DNA of 64,000 nt. It comes from Nelumbo lutea (lineage: Eukaryota; Streptophyta; Magnoliopsida; Proteales; Nelumbonaceae). Shown here piece by piece: positions 12,901-24,900 of this stretch. Position 1 is the stretch's first letter, and the number at the start of each line of letters is the position of its first letter. The translations under genes and the position numbers were made by a program. The DNA is taken from contig JAKGHH010000003.1 of the NCBI GenBank assembly GCA_022828595.1, positions 13,516,934-13,580,933 on the forward strand, in the 5' to 3' direction. The notes under the pieces were generated by a model. The model had not been told where the DNA came from. It was given only the letters and a program-made list of their open reading frames with translations, and made no database searches.

Positions 12901-15900
12901 AATCACTCAGTCCTCACATCAAACACTTGGGCTGCACACTGCAGAACTGATTACACACAAGGTATAGGAGATCACTTTTAAATATTTTTGAAACATAGAT
13001 ACACCAATCACCACGACACAACCACCACCAATCTACTGCTGTTGTGAACTTCAGCAGTCGACAACTCTTCTTTCAACATACATACGAAGAGAAATGCAGA
13101 GGAACACGACTGAGATGCATATCAGTCACACTGAGCACCACCACCACAACCAACTTTTGAAACAAAAAAGAAACATTCACAGTCCCTTGGACAAACAACA
13201 GTAGTGTTCATACCTGTCCACATTCAGCCCTCTTCGATACTGAATAGAGGGTTTAGTATACCACTCCAACGACCACCACAACAACGACCGGAGGCATCCT
13301 CACCTCCAGGCCCACAAAACGACAGCCCCTTTTCAGCCCCTTATCGAACCTCCACTCAGGTCAGTCGAAAAGGAAGAAGATGACTGTGAAAGTTGGCGGC
13401 AAACCCAGAAAGAGAACAGCAGCAAGAAAGAAATGATGATACGACCTTACAGCTCTGATACTATGTTAGTAAACTCTAGCAGATTCTAGGTTGAAGTAGA
13501 GAAGAAGAAAGAAAAGAGAAAGAAGAAGAAGAAGAAGAAGAAAGAAAGGTTCGGCCAGACTAGAAGAGAGTCTAAATCACTCTCCCCTAGCTGACCCACT
13601 TGTATTTATTAAAAAACATAGAGTTACAGGAAAGACCATTTTGTCCCTCATAGAAGATGGGACACATAACTTAAACTCAGATACAATAGACCTTTCACTC
13701 TCAAGCAGATAATCCAGAATGACCAAAATACCCCTGACTCGAGCATTCTAACAGTGGCAAAAGCCGGCTCCCAAGGGTTGTTCAGGGGGTGGAGGATAGG
13801 TAGAAATTAAGAGGTTGTTACCCACCTCCAATTTGCATATGACACAATCTTCTTTTGTGAGGGTGGTAACGAGGAAGGTGTGGTGAATCTAAAGAGGCTA
13901 TTGGATAACTTTGTGAGGATAACATGTTTAAGGATTAATTGGACCAAAACAGGCATCGTAGGGATCAATTTGGAGGAAGGGGAACTTAATAGATTTGCAA
14001 AGATTTTGGGGTGTGAGATTAGAAGTTGGCCAACTAGCTATTTGGGGTTACCTTTAGGTGGTAATCCTAGGTCAGAAGATTTTTGGAAGCCAGTCATTGA
14101 AAGATTTGCCAGGAAGCTAGCTCTTTGGAGGAGGAATTACATCTCTCTTGGTGGAAGGATAACACTGATCAAAGCCACGTTGGCAAACCTCCCTGTTTAC
14201 TTCCTCTCAACCTTTAGAATACCCTGTAGAGTGGCAAGGAGGTTAGAAAAATACATGAGAGATTTCCATTGGGATCTAGGAGAGGAGAGGAAGGATCACC
14301 TGATAAATTGGAATCAAGTTAGAAATCCCAAGGATAAAGGGGGTTTGGGAATAGGAAATATTTCACTTAGGAACTCAACTCTGTTAGGAAAATGGTTGTG
14401 GAGGTTCCCTTTTGAGAGAGATAGATTGTGGCACAAAGTCATTGCGAGTATCCATGGTTTGGATGGGAATGGTTGGGATGCAAAAGGCGCCCCTCATGTA
14501 TCCTCTTGTTCTCCTTGGAAAGCTATCCATGAAATTTACCCATCTTTCCTTAATTCCATTCGGTTTGATGTGGGCCAGGGGAATAAAGTTCGTTTCTGAG
14601 AAGATCTTAGGGTGGGAAATAGTCCACTCAAAGACTTTTTTCCTGGCCTATACTCTTTGTCAAACTTAAAAGGGAAAACAATAAGTCTTTTGGGTAACCT
14701 TGGCCCAAGTGGGATCAATTGGAATCTAGGTTTCAAAAGGAGTCTGAGGGAAAATGAATGTGCATCTTTAATTCACTTGCTGGATATTCTAGGACAAGTC
14801 CTTTTGGACCCGTCCTTGGAAGATTCCGGAATTTGGAAAGGCTCCACAGATGGCCTCTTCTCTTGTTCCTCTTTCTTTAATGTCGTTGCCTCACCTAGTA
14901 ACTCGGCTGGGGAACTTCCCTATAAAAAAAATTTGGAGTAAGCCTATCCCCCCAAAAATTCAAACCTTTTGTTGGGAAATTTTCCTTGGTAAGGTTAATG
15001 TGTGTGATATTGTTGGGACCTAAACACTCCCTCCGAACCCAACTATAGGAGTGGAGAAGGCCACCACCGAGCAGCATTTCACTAGAAGACAGAGAGGCTA
15101 ACGTGGTGTAAACTTAGGAGTTGTACTCGAAGTAGCAAAGGAGAGAAGAGAAACTCTGAAACGCAGTGAATGTCAAACTGTACTAGTCAGTCGACCATGC
15201 TATTATTTATATATGAATGTAGTACAAAGTACAAGAAATTACTGGGATGCCCCTGATTAGTGATGGGACACCCAGATGACTTAAAACATTAAACAAGATT
15301 AGGCCCATTAGCACAGGCCCAGTTACAAGATAAGATAAACATAAGTATGGGCTAATAAGAACTCTTATCAGCCGAACATCACTCTAACATTCTAACACTC
15401 CCCCTCAAGCTAAGCATGGATATCAATCATGTTTAGCTTGCCAAGTAAGTCCCTGAACTTTGTTGTTAACAACCCTTTAGTTAATACATCTGCAATCTGC
15501 ATCTCTGATGGAGTATAAGGCACACAGAGTTCTCCTGAAATAATTCTTTCTCTGACAAAGTGTCGGTCAATTTCAATATGTTTTGTCCTGTCATGCTGCA
15601 CGGGATTGTTGGCAATGTTGATGGCAGCTTTATTATCACAATACAGCCTAAGAGGACCCTCAGTTTTGATACCAAGCTCATTAAGAAGAGTTCTGAGCCA
15701 TAAGAGTTCAGCAACACCGTGTGCCATAGCTCGGTATTCTGCTTCTGCACTTGATCTAGCCACAACATTTTGCTTCTTACTGCGCCATGTGACTAGGTTT
15801 CCTCCCAAGAATGTACAGTAACCTGAGGTTGATTTTCTGTCTCCAACAGACCCAGCCCAATCAGCATCAATGTAGGCTTCAATTTCAAGTCTGTTGTTTT

Positions 15901-18900
15901 TCCTGAATAGAATTCCTTTCCCTGGGCAAGTCTTCAAGTATCTGAGAATTCTTTCCACTGCTCTCATATGAGGGGTCTTTGGTGAGTGCATGAATTGACT
16001 GACAACATGCATTGCATAAGCAATGTCTGGCCGAGTAAGGGATAAGTATATCAATTTTCCTACCAATTTTTGGTACCTTTCTTTATCACAGTATTCCTCA
16101 CCCATTGATTCTTGTAATCCATGGTTTGGTTCTATTGGAGTGTCTGCTGGCCTGCACCCCATCATGCATGTTTCCTCTAGGAGATCTAGCACATATTTTC
16201 GTTGACATATGTAGATTCCTTATCTTGATCTAGCAACTTCAATCCCAAGAAAATATCTTAGATTTCCCAGGTCTTTGATCTCAAATTCTGAAGCTAAGAA
16301 CTCCTTCAGCCTCTTCATCTCTTTCACATCATTTCCAGTAATCACCATATCATCCACATAAAAAATGAGTGTTGTAAGTTTGTCATCCTGTCTCCTTGTA
16401 AACAATGTATGATTTGCACTGCTCTAAGTGTACCCCACTTTCTTCATGGCCATACAAAGTCTCTCAAACCATGCCCGGGGAGACTGCTTCAAACCATATA
16501 ATGCTTTCCTTAGTTTACACACCTTCTTTCCAACATCATATCCAGGTGGGGGTTCCATGAATACCTCTTCATGAAGATCACCATTTAGGAAGGCATTCTT
16601 CACATCCAGCTGATGGAGTTCCCAAGAGAATTTTGCTGCTAGTGACAGTAGAACCCTAATTGTATTGAGCTTTGCTACTAGGGCAAAGGTTTCCTTGTAG
16701 TCAATTCCTTCCTTTTGTGTAAATCCCTTTGCCACAAGTCTGGCCTTGTACCTCTCAATTAACCCATCTTCCCTGTGCTTTACTGTGAATACCCACTTGC
16801 ACCCAACAGTGCCTTTCCCCTCTGGCAGGTCCACCAATTCCCACGTTCTTGCCTTCATTAGGGCTTTCATTTCTTCATTCATGGCTTCTTTCCACCTTGG
16901 ATCAGATGCCGCCTCTGAGTACCTTAAAGGGACACATACAGAGGAAAGGGCAAACACAAAGGAATGATAGGCAGGGGATAAGTGTGAATAAGAAACATAA
17001 TCAGCTATGGGATGTCGAGTGGTACAAGAACGAACAGGCTTACGGAGAGCAATAGGAAGATCCAAATCTGAATTGAGTGAATCAGAATTACCTTGGATTG
17101 TAGAGACAGATTGATCTGAGTTCAACTGGTTGCGATCATGAGGTTGAGGGCCCTTCTTCCTTCTGCTGTATGTAAGTATCTCTTTCTCTTGCCTACTGGA
17201 ACCTTCAAGAGCATCTGCTATATCAGGAGAAGTAACTGGCACAGTGGGAGCATCACTAGGTTGACCCGGAATGTCACAGCTAGGAGTAGTGGAAGGTGAT
17301 GAAAAGGGAACAAAAAAGAAGTGGGAATGAGAATCCTCTTCCAACCCACTAGTCTCCCCCTGAAGAGGATTCTGAGAAGACTGGAAATAGGGTTGAGACT
17401 CAAAAAAGACTACATCTCTGGTGACATACTTTTTCTTGGAGACAGGATCATAACATTTGTACCCCTTTTGTGTAGGAGAGTACCCCAAAAATATTCCCTT
17501 TGTAGCCTTGGGATCCAACTTGGTTTGCTTTGGATCCTTCACATGTATGAAGCATGTACAACCAAAAACCCGTGGAGGAAGAGGAAATTCTAGAAGAGTG
17601 GGACACAAAACAAAGAAAGGAGTCTTCATACCTAGTACCTTAGATGGCATCCGTTTTATCGGGTATGATGCAGTGAGAACAGCTTGAAACCAATATTGCT
17701 TGGGCACATTATGCTAGAAAAGCAGAGCTCGAGCTGTCTCCAATAGGTGCCTGTTCTTGCGCTCAGCAGCCCCATTTTGCTGAGGGGTGTAAGCACGCGA
17801 TGATTGGTGTAACATGCCTGCATCTTCCATGAATGAGCTCAGGGATCTTTCAAAGTATTCAGCTGCATTGTCTGAACGGAATTGCTTAATCTTCTTATCA
17901 AATTGTGTTTCAACCATCTTGCAAAACATCATAGTTATCCGTGGAACTTCATCGTCCTTTTAACAGATAAATCCAAGTGCACCGAGAACAATGGTCAATA
18001 AAACTGATAAAGTAACGGAAGCCATCAATGGAAACAATGGGTGAAGGACCCCAAACATCAGAATGGACCAAATCAAAAGGGGCTTGAATTTCAATACTAG
18101 AAACTGGATACATTGATCTGCATTGTTTTGACATTTGACACACATCACAAATTAAACTCTGATTTGGAATGCCCTTACATAATTCGGGAAACAACATTGC
18201 TAAAGAAGAAAAAGACAAATGACCTAGCCTAGCATGCCACAGGTGCAGCCTAGCTATTGACTCCACACTTTCCGGACTAGTAGTAGCAGAAGCTTGAAGG
18301 GCTGAGTTGATATCTGCATCAAAATAGTAGAGGCCCCTATACTCATGACCACTCCCAATCGTTCTCCTCGTCAATCTGTCCTAGAAGACACAATGAGAAG
18401 GAAAAAAAGTTATACTGCATTTCAAATTTTTTGTAAGCTTTGAAACAGACAACAAATTTGAGGTAAGACTAGGAACATGTAGGACTGATTTAAGAGAGAG
18501 ATCCTTGCTTAGGTCAATCACCCCCTTTCCAAAGATGGTAGAGAGAGACCCATCAGCTACTCTCATCTTATCCTGGCCATACAACAAATGATACGAAGAG
18601 AATAATGAGGACATATGTGTCATATGGTCAATGGCTCCGGAATCAATCACCCAAGAGGTAGAATTAATGGAACTAGTTGCACTAAATGCAGAGGTTGTAC
18701 CTGATTTGGCAAGAGATGTGGAAGCTAAATGATTGTTCTTCAGACGGGCAAATGCTCGGCTGAGAACCTCTACCTCACTAGCTATGAAGCCCAAAGTACT
18801 TGGTCCAGAGGAGTCGGCAGCCTGCCTTGTGGTGGAAGAGGACACTGTCTGAGTACTCTGTGAGTTGTCACTGCTGTTGTTGGTGGCAAGATTCCCACTT

Positions 18901-21900
18901 GTTGTGTGGCCCTTATGTTGCTTTTTGTCCTTTCTCAGAGCAGCTGGCTTCAGATGAGGGTACAAGACCCAACATTTCTCCTTTGTGTGTTTCTCACCAC
19001 CACAATGGGTACACTTGAGGGACTTCTTGTCTAAAAATCTATTTCCCTTAGTGGAGACTAGGGCTAAATGTTCTCCAGATAGTTCTGTGGATTGTGTCTG
19101 GGAGTCAACTTGCATCTCCTTTCTCCTTACTTCTTCATTCCTCACCAGGTAGTAGACATGGTGAAGCTCAGGTAATTCATTTCTCCTTAGAATCTGTGAC
19201 CTTATACCTTCATATACAGGGTCTAGGCCCGCCAGAAACTTGAAGGCTCTGCTCTCCTCAATCTGCTTGTCATGCCTCTCCTTATCCTTGGCATTTTCCC
19301 AATCCAAAATCAAGTGATGGTCAAGCTCTTCCCAGAGGCCTTCCAGTGTTGCAAAGTATGTTGCCACGGACATGTCTCCTTGCCTTAGGGCTGCAATATC
19401 TTGGTTCAGCCTGTAGATTCTAGCATTGTTCTTTTTCTGGCCGTATGTCTTGGATACTTTCTCCCAAATTTTAGTGGCTGTAGGGAAATGATGAACAGTT
19501 CTGGCCACCCGAGGAGTCATGGAGGCCAACAACCAAGACATGATCGTGGCATTTTCCTTGCGCCACACAATGTATTCAGGACTGCCAACCTCTGGTTCTT
19601 TCTTGTCTCCATCCAAATAGCCCGTGAGTTCACAAGAGGTAACGAATAGCCTTGCTGAGACGGACCACTCTCTGAAGTTATACTCATCCAACAGCACACT
19701 TGTAATCTGTAAGCTGTGCAGATTAGGGTTTTCCAGGTTTGAGGATCTTGCGACAGGTCTGTTATCTCTAGAGGAAACTTCACCGGATAGTGAGGACATC
19801 CTGACTTCAGTCCTAGAGTTCACAGTGTTCACAGTGCTGGTAGAAGTGTTCACAGTGCTGGTAGCACACTATCCTGTGAACAAGTAAAAAATCAAGGCTG
19901 CAACTGTGCAATGTAAGTCTTTACCACTGTGTTGTGCAGGGCTAAAGTAGGGCTGGTAACCAACCTGAAAATAGGGCACTGTTCTGCGCAAGTCTTGCTG
20001 GAGCACCGAAGCTGCAACTGTAGAGGAAGCTCTCCCCCTTTCGGCTAGTGCTAGGACTGTTGAAATCAGTCCTCAACTAGGTCTGCCCTATACAGACCTC
20101 TCTTAGTAGCCAAATAGCTACTACTTACTGGAAACAACCTAGTAGGACATCTACTTCTGGGTCTTACTTCCCTTGAGTCCTACAACCAAGAGAAACCCTA
20201 GGTTCAAACTTGCTTTACTCTCTTACACCCCTAGATCTTTACTGCAGCAACCCAGAAAAAGAAGAGAGAAGATGAAAAGACAGCAAGAGAAGAGAGTGCG
20301 CCTGCTGAAACCCTAGGTTCGAACTTGCTCTGATACCATGCAAACTTAGGAGCTGTACTCGAAGTAGCAAAGGAGAGAAGAGAAACTCTGAAATGCAGTG
20401 AATGTCGAACTGTACTAGTCAGTCAACCATGCTATTATTTATATATGAATGTAGTACAAAGTACAAGAAATTACTGGGATGCCCCTGATTAGTGATGGGA
20501 CACCCAGATGACTTAAAACATTAAACAGGATTAGGCCCATTAGCACAAGCCCAATTACAAGATAAGATAAACATAAGTATGGGCTAATAAGAACTCTTAT
20601 CAGCCGAACATCACTCTAACATTCTAACACGTGGCACGCGGCAGAGTCTCCCAGAGTTAGTTACACTGCCACCAGAAGATATTCTCTCCATGATTGCATA
20701 CATGTAGGCCAGCTATATAAGGCCCTGATCATGTAATAAGTGGCGTGAATGAATATCCCTTTCATCTCTTTCTCTGAGTCATTTTCTTCCTACCTTTCCC
20801 CTTTCCCTCCCATCTTCTGTTTCAAGAGGTTAAGCCACCCTCGAAGGGGCTTCCGAGGTGAGCGGTAACTCATCAAATATGCTGCAGAAAAGAAGGCCTT
20901 TTGCTTGCCTTTCTCCTCACATGTGCTCCCTTTGTAAGGAAAGTGGTGAGACCTTGACACACCTTTTTTTATCTTGTTCTTTTGTGCATCATGTTTGGGA
21001 TTCTTTTCGTCTTCTCTTTGGTTGCAGGTGGGTTTCCCCTCAACATGTGGCAGGTCTTTTTAACCGTGACTTTTTGAGGCAATCAAAGAAAAGAGGGAAG
21101 GTTATGTGGAAAGCTACAAAGGCAGCTATTTGTTGAGTGATATGGGAAGAAAGGAATAACAGAATATTCTTAGAAAAGAGTAGAACCACGGAGGAGGTGA
21201 TTGACACAATCAAAGTTGAAGTAGCCCATTGGGTAAGTTCTTTGCATATATTCCAAGAGTTCTCAGTCACAGACATTATAAGATCCTGGATAGAAGTAGC
21301 ACAGTCTTCAAGAGTGAAAGAGAGAGTAAGGTTGGAATGGAAACCTCCAAATGGTAATAGAATTAAACTGAATTTTGATGGAAGTTCATTTGGGAATCCG
21401 GGATTGTCAGGTATCGGGGGAGTAATCAGAAATTCTGAAGGGAGAATATTAGCATTATTCTCTGGACCTATTGGAATGGGCAACTCTCTAAAAGCTGAGG
21501 TAATGGCATTGCTACAAGGATTGAAGATAGCCAAGCAACTAGGAATGAGGCAAATTGAGGTTGAAGGGGATTCCAAGGTGATCATCTCTTGGGCTAATAA
21601 CAACAGAACTACTCCGTGGACCTTCAAACAAGTGATAAGGGAAGTGGAAAAGGTTGCAAGGGAGATAAAAGCAGAATTCAAATGGGTTAGAAGGAGTGCA
21701 AATGGGCTAGCTGATTATCTTGCTAAACAAGGGGCTTTGAGGCAACAATTGTTTTGGGCTGCATTGTAAAAGGGACAGAAATATGTATTTGTGTGGGACT
21801 TCTTGTTCCATACACATTGTTGTAAAACTTCTTAAATCCAATTTCAAATAAAGGTTTCCTTTGATGATCAAAAAAAAAAAAAAACACAAACTGTAAAACT

Positions 21901-24900
21901 ACCTAAAATTTACTAATCTCTTGTTCTTTTGTATCCACTATCTGGGAGTTCTCTCCAGTGGATATGCAATACTTTTTTCTTATCATCAAGGAAGAGAAGA
22001 GGTAAGATATTATGGGCAGCGGTGTTGGGGATGGTATGGTGAATAAGGAATTTCACCACTAATTGAGAACATATCCGTGAGGGTGGCCCATTGGGTAAAA
22101 ACTTAAGAGGCATTTTACCACTTTTCTGTTGATGACATTATAAGGAATTGGCAAGTGCTAGCACAATCTTCAGCACAAAGAACAATCAGCAACAGTACTT
22201 GTTTACCTCCAGAGGGCAACATCATCAAGTTAAATATTGATGTATACTGTTTGGGCAATAGGAGCTTCGGGGGATGGAAGACTAATAGGAGTGTAATAGC
22301 CTTATTCTTGGGCCTTATTGGTCATGGAGTTTCAATAAGGGAGGAATTGTTGGCTATGCTACACAGGCGTAGACTAGAAAGATTTCTAAACTATAGGAAT
22401 ATAGAGGTAGAGGGAGATTCTAAGGTTATGATGGTCCAAGTTCATTTAAAACAGCATAGCCCTTGAATCCATAGGCAAGCAATAGGGGCAATAACAAAAC
22501 TGACAGGGAAACTGGGTGTAACATTTAAATGGACACTCAGATCAGCCAATAGTATGGCTGATGTTTTGGCAAGATAGGTTAACAGGAACCAATTGTTTTG
22601 AGGGATTAATTTTCAACGAGAAAGCAGTTTAACTTGAAAATTAAAACATAGATGGGGAAGGGTAGGTAGCATTGGCTAGCCTATTTGGGGTTCTTGGCGC
22701 ACTTCTTTGTGTAGTTATTTGTTACGACCATTCCAGTCCACTCGAGCCCAGGCCAGCAGCCCACGACGGATCCAGAGAGAAGCCACTCATTTCACGCCGG
22801 TTCGTTACAAGACAGAAGGGACCACCAGCCGTTACAGATGATTTGGTGCCAGAGTTGGTTACGCCTGCACATGAGAATATCTGATCCTCATGATTAGAGC
22901 TCAGTAGGCCATTATATAAGGCCAGCAATATGTAAGAAATGGAATATAGAAATAAACTTCTTCTTCCCTTCCTATCTTCTCTATTCAAGGAGGTGAGTCT
23001 CCATCAAAAAGACTACCGAGGTAGGCAATACCTACCAGTTGGTACCAGAGCCGACGAGGTTCCCAATGCTGCAGATGCGGTCGACGACAGGGTCAACCAG
23101 ATTGAGTTGAGCCTGCATCAGGTGGTTTTTGAGCTGAAAGAGATTCGAGCTTCCATGGCTGCCATGGCTTCCCAGCATCAAACAGGGAAGTCCAGCCGCC
23201 GAGAAGGGGATATGGAAGACTCCAACTATAAAGGGGAAGAGGGGAATCACCTTTTCTAGGAAAGGTCACCAAGATTGACTTTCCCAAGTATTCCAGCAGT
23301 GACCCTATCCCTTGGATTTTCAAGGTAGAGTGGTACTTTGAGTACCATGAGGTTCCGGCCCATCAGCGAGTATCCATCGCTTCCATCCATCTTGACGGTG
23401 ATGCAATACTCTGGTTCCAGTGGCATCGCCGTTCTCATCCTCAAGTAATGTGTTTGGAGTTCACGGAGGCGCTCTACATCAGGTTCGGCCCTACTGCCTT
23501 CGAGAACTAGCACGAATAGCTTACTCAACTTAAACAAACCGGCAGTAATGGAGTATTAGTTGGAGTTTGAGAAGTTGCCCTCCCGTGTTTTCGGATGGCC
23601 AGAACCAGCTCTGTTAGGTTGTTTCCTTGGGGGATTACAGGATGACATTCGCCCGGAGGTCAAGGGTGCTCAACCAGCAACTAGGAATGGCAATTTCACA
23701 GGAATTTTCGGGTATCTGACCCGTCCCAACCCTAATAGGACCCGTTTATCAAAACCCTATAAGGTTTGGGATTTTAGATTAAAACCCTATAGGGTTTGGG
23801 TTTTGACTTTAGGGTATCCGGTACCCGATACCCGAGATGCATAAATATGAAACTATTATATTATATTCGTTACAGATGATTCAGTGCCAGAGTTGGTTAC
23901 ACCTGCACATGAGAATATCTGATCCTCATGATCAGCTCAGTAGACCATTATAGAAGGCCAGCAATCATGTAATAAAGGAATATAGAAATAAACTTCTTCT
24001 TCCCTTCCTATCTTCTCTATTCAAGGAGGTGATCTCCCTTGAAGAGACTACCGAGGTAGGCGGTACCTACCATTATCCCTCCTTCCCTTAATAGTAATAA
24101 ATTGGTGTGTTACTAATAAAGAAAAGCACACCCTCTACATAATAAAACAAAACCTGTCAACCTAACTCCTTTCCTCCTTCATCTCCTTCTAAACGACAAA
24201 TTGTACCTACTTATTCTAGATCTTGATGCAGCCACAAGAGATGCATATATAGAACTTCTAGTGAATAAAAAGTATACATAGCAAATCACTTTTAAGTAGC
24301 ATGCAAGAAACACACAGAGCAGATGTTGTGAGGCATTAGTAACTCAGATAGCATTCCCTTACATTCATGCATTCACTACAAAATAAACAAAGAAAAGAGA
24401 GGTCTCTCTAAGACCCAATAGCGCTAATGAAATAACAATACATGAGAGTTCATAACTATTTCTGAAGGGCAGAAAAATAAACAATTTTACCTTGGAGACA
24501 AGTTACTGGGCAATGGTATGGAAAAATAAATGACAGAAGAAGATTGAAACATACTCATCATCTCCAGCTTCTCAATCTGTTGTCTGATTGTTTCAGGGTC
24601 CTTCTTCAGGATTCCAACCTCTCTGACTTTCCTTCTTTCTTTTTTGTTCTGTTACAAGAAAGATGAGTAAATATAAGTAAAACAAATGGAGTTGAGTGTC
24701 ACGTATTTAAAAGCATGCAGTGATATGGTAAAGGACAAAATACAAAATATTGGCAGAAGAAGACAAGACAAAATGAACATTCAGTGGAAGCAAACCATTT
24801 TCTGCAACCACAAGTAGGTAAAGTGGCCTATAACCATTAAATTTGGAGCAACTTTGATGCCTAAAGCTAAAATGGGATCATATATTAATAAAAGGGTCAT

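Larger units (their letters stand above)
10473..13753 (-). mobile_element. Copia-1: non-autonomous Ty1/Copia element with large internal deletion
   Basis: Both LTRs are complete (10473-10753 and 13464-13753) and begin TGTTAG and end CTAACA. The flanking 5-bp TSD is GTGGC (10468-10472 and 13754-13758), so the insertion site in the LINE is exact. On the minus strand a primer-binding site lies just inside the right LTR (AGTATCAGAGC, matching initiator-Met tRNA apart from one base). A polypurine tract (GAGGGGGAG) abuts the left LTR. The interior carries gag, then jumps from the gag zinc knuckle straight to the C-terminal end of RT and to RNase H. Protease, integrase and the RT core are missing. 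Confidence 0.93.
15107..20629 (-). mobile_element. Copia-2: near full-length but broken Ty1/Copia element
   Basis: The two LTRs are each 291 bp (15107-15397 and 20339-20629) and end CATTCTAACA. The 5-bp TSD is CGTGG (15102-15106 and 20630-20634). On the minus strand the primer-binding site TGGTATCAGAGC (initiator-Met tRNA) starts at the inner edge of the right LTR, and the polypurine tract GAGGGGGAG abuts the left LTR. The order gag, protease, integrase, RT, RNase H is complete. The coding sequence is broken by four in-frame stops and one frameshift. The LTRs differ at eight sites, all transitions. Confidence 0.95.
15011..20875. mobile_element. Solo LTR of a Gypsy-type family, split by Copia-2
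   Basis: Removing Copia-2 leaves 15011-15106 plus 20635-20875 (337 bp). It starts TGTTGGGACC and ends AACTCATCA. It is flanked by GATAT (15006-15010) and AATAT (20876-20880), a near-perfect 5-bp TSD, and the LINE reading frame continues cleanly across it (...VNVCD then MLQKRRPF). The right half resembles the LTRs of the short Gypsy element at 22720-24072, sharing the GGCCAGC...ATATAAGGCC stretch and the ACCGAGGT end region. This indicates a related family. No internal region is present. Confidence 0.78.
10289..21885 (+). mobile_element. Younger LINE copy (RT, zf-RVT, RNase H), split by two insertions
   Basis: The LINE sequence is in three pieces: 10289-10472, 13754-15010 and 20876-21885, about 2.4 kb in all and 5'-truncated inside the RT domain. 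Piece 1 has the RT words [11 protein letters not shown] and [14 protein letters not shown]. Piece 2 has the catalytic LQFADDTIFF, then [11 protein letters not shown] and [11 protein letters not shown]. Piece 3 has zf-RVT ([19 protein letters not shown]) and an RNase H domain with [37 protein letters not shown] and [10 protein letters not shown]. It ends in a poly(A) run at 21870-21884. The 13-bp TSD is ACAAACTGTAAAA (10276-10288 and 21886-21898). Stops after WRIGRN (13808) and at 21135-21137, plus frameshifts near 14600 and 14940, show that it is dead. Confidence 0.88.
7535..24554 (-). other. ELF5: ELF5 intron 2, 17.0 kb, filled with nested retroelements
   Basis: The donor is GTATGTTTC after ATGATGA (exon 2) and the acceptor is TGATGCAG before AGGCAGATGG (exon 3). 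Joining them rebuilds a lysine codon and the conserved family order [15 protein letters not shown]. Inside are LINE, RTE, Copia and Gypsy-derived elements annotated separately. The two Copia elements lie in the ELF5 sense direction; the large LINE and the short Gypsy element are antisense. Recognised TEs cover about 9.0-24.1 kb; 7541-8580 and 24073-24554 hold nothing I can name. Confidence 0.9.

Noticed and set aside
12739..12960. Regular repeats considered as a CRISPR-like array
   Set aside because: Units are contiguous tandem copies without unique spacers, inside a plant retrotransposon.
20331..20345. tRNA gene fragment suggested by the TGGTATCAGAGC complement
   Set aside because: It is the primer-binding site beside an LTR, not a foldable tRNA gene; the same applies at 13451-13463, 39641-39652 and 55775-55790.
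22155..22466. Intact RNase H protein gene
   Set aside because: Frameshifts, stops and missing catalytic context show it is the decayed end of the older LINE.
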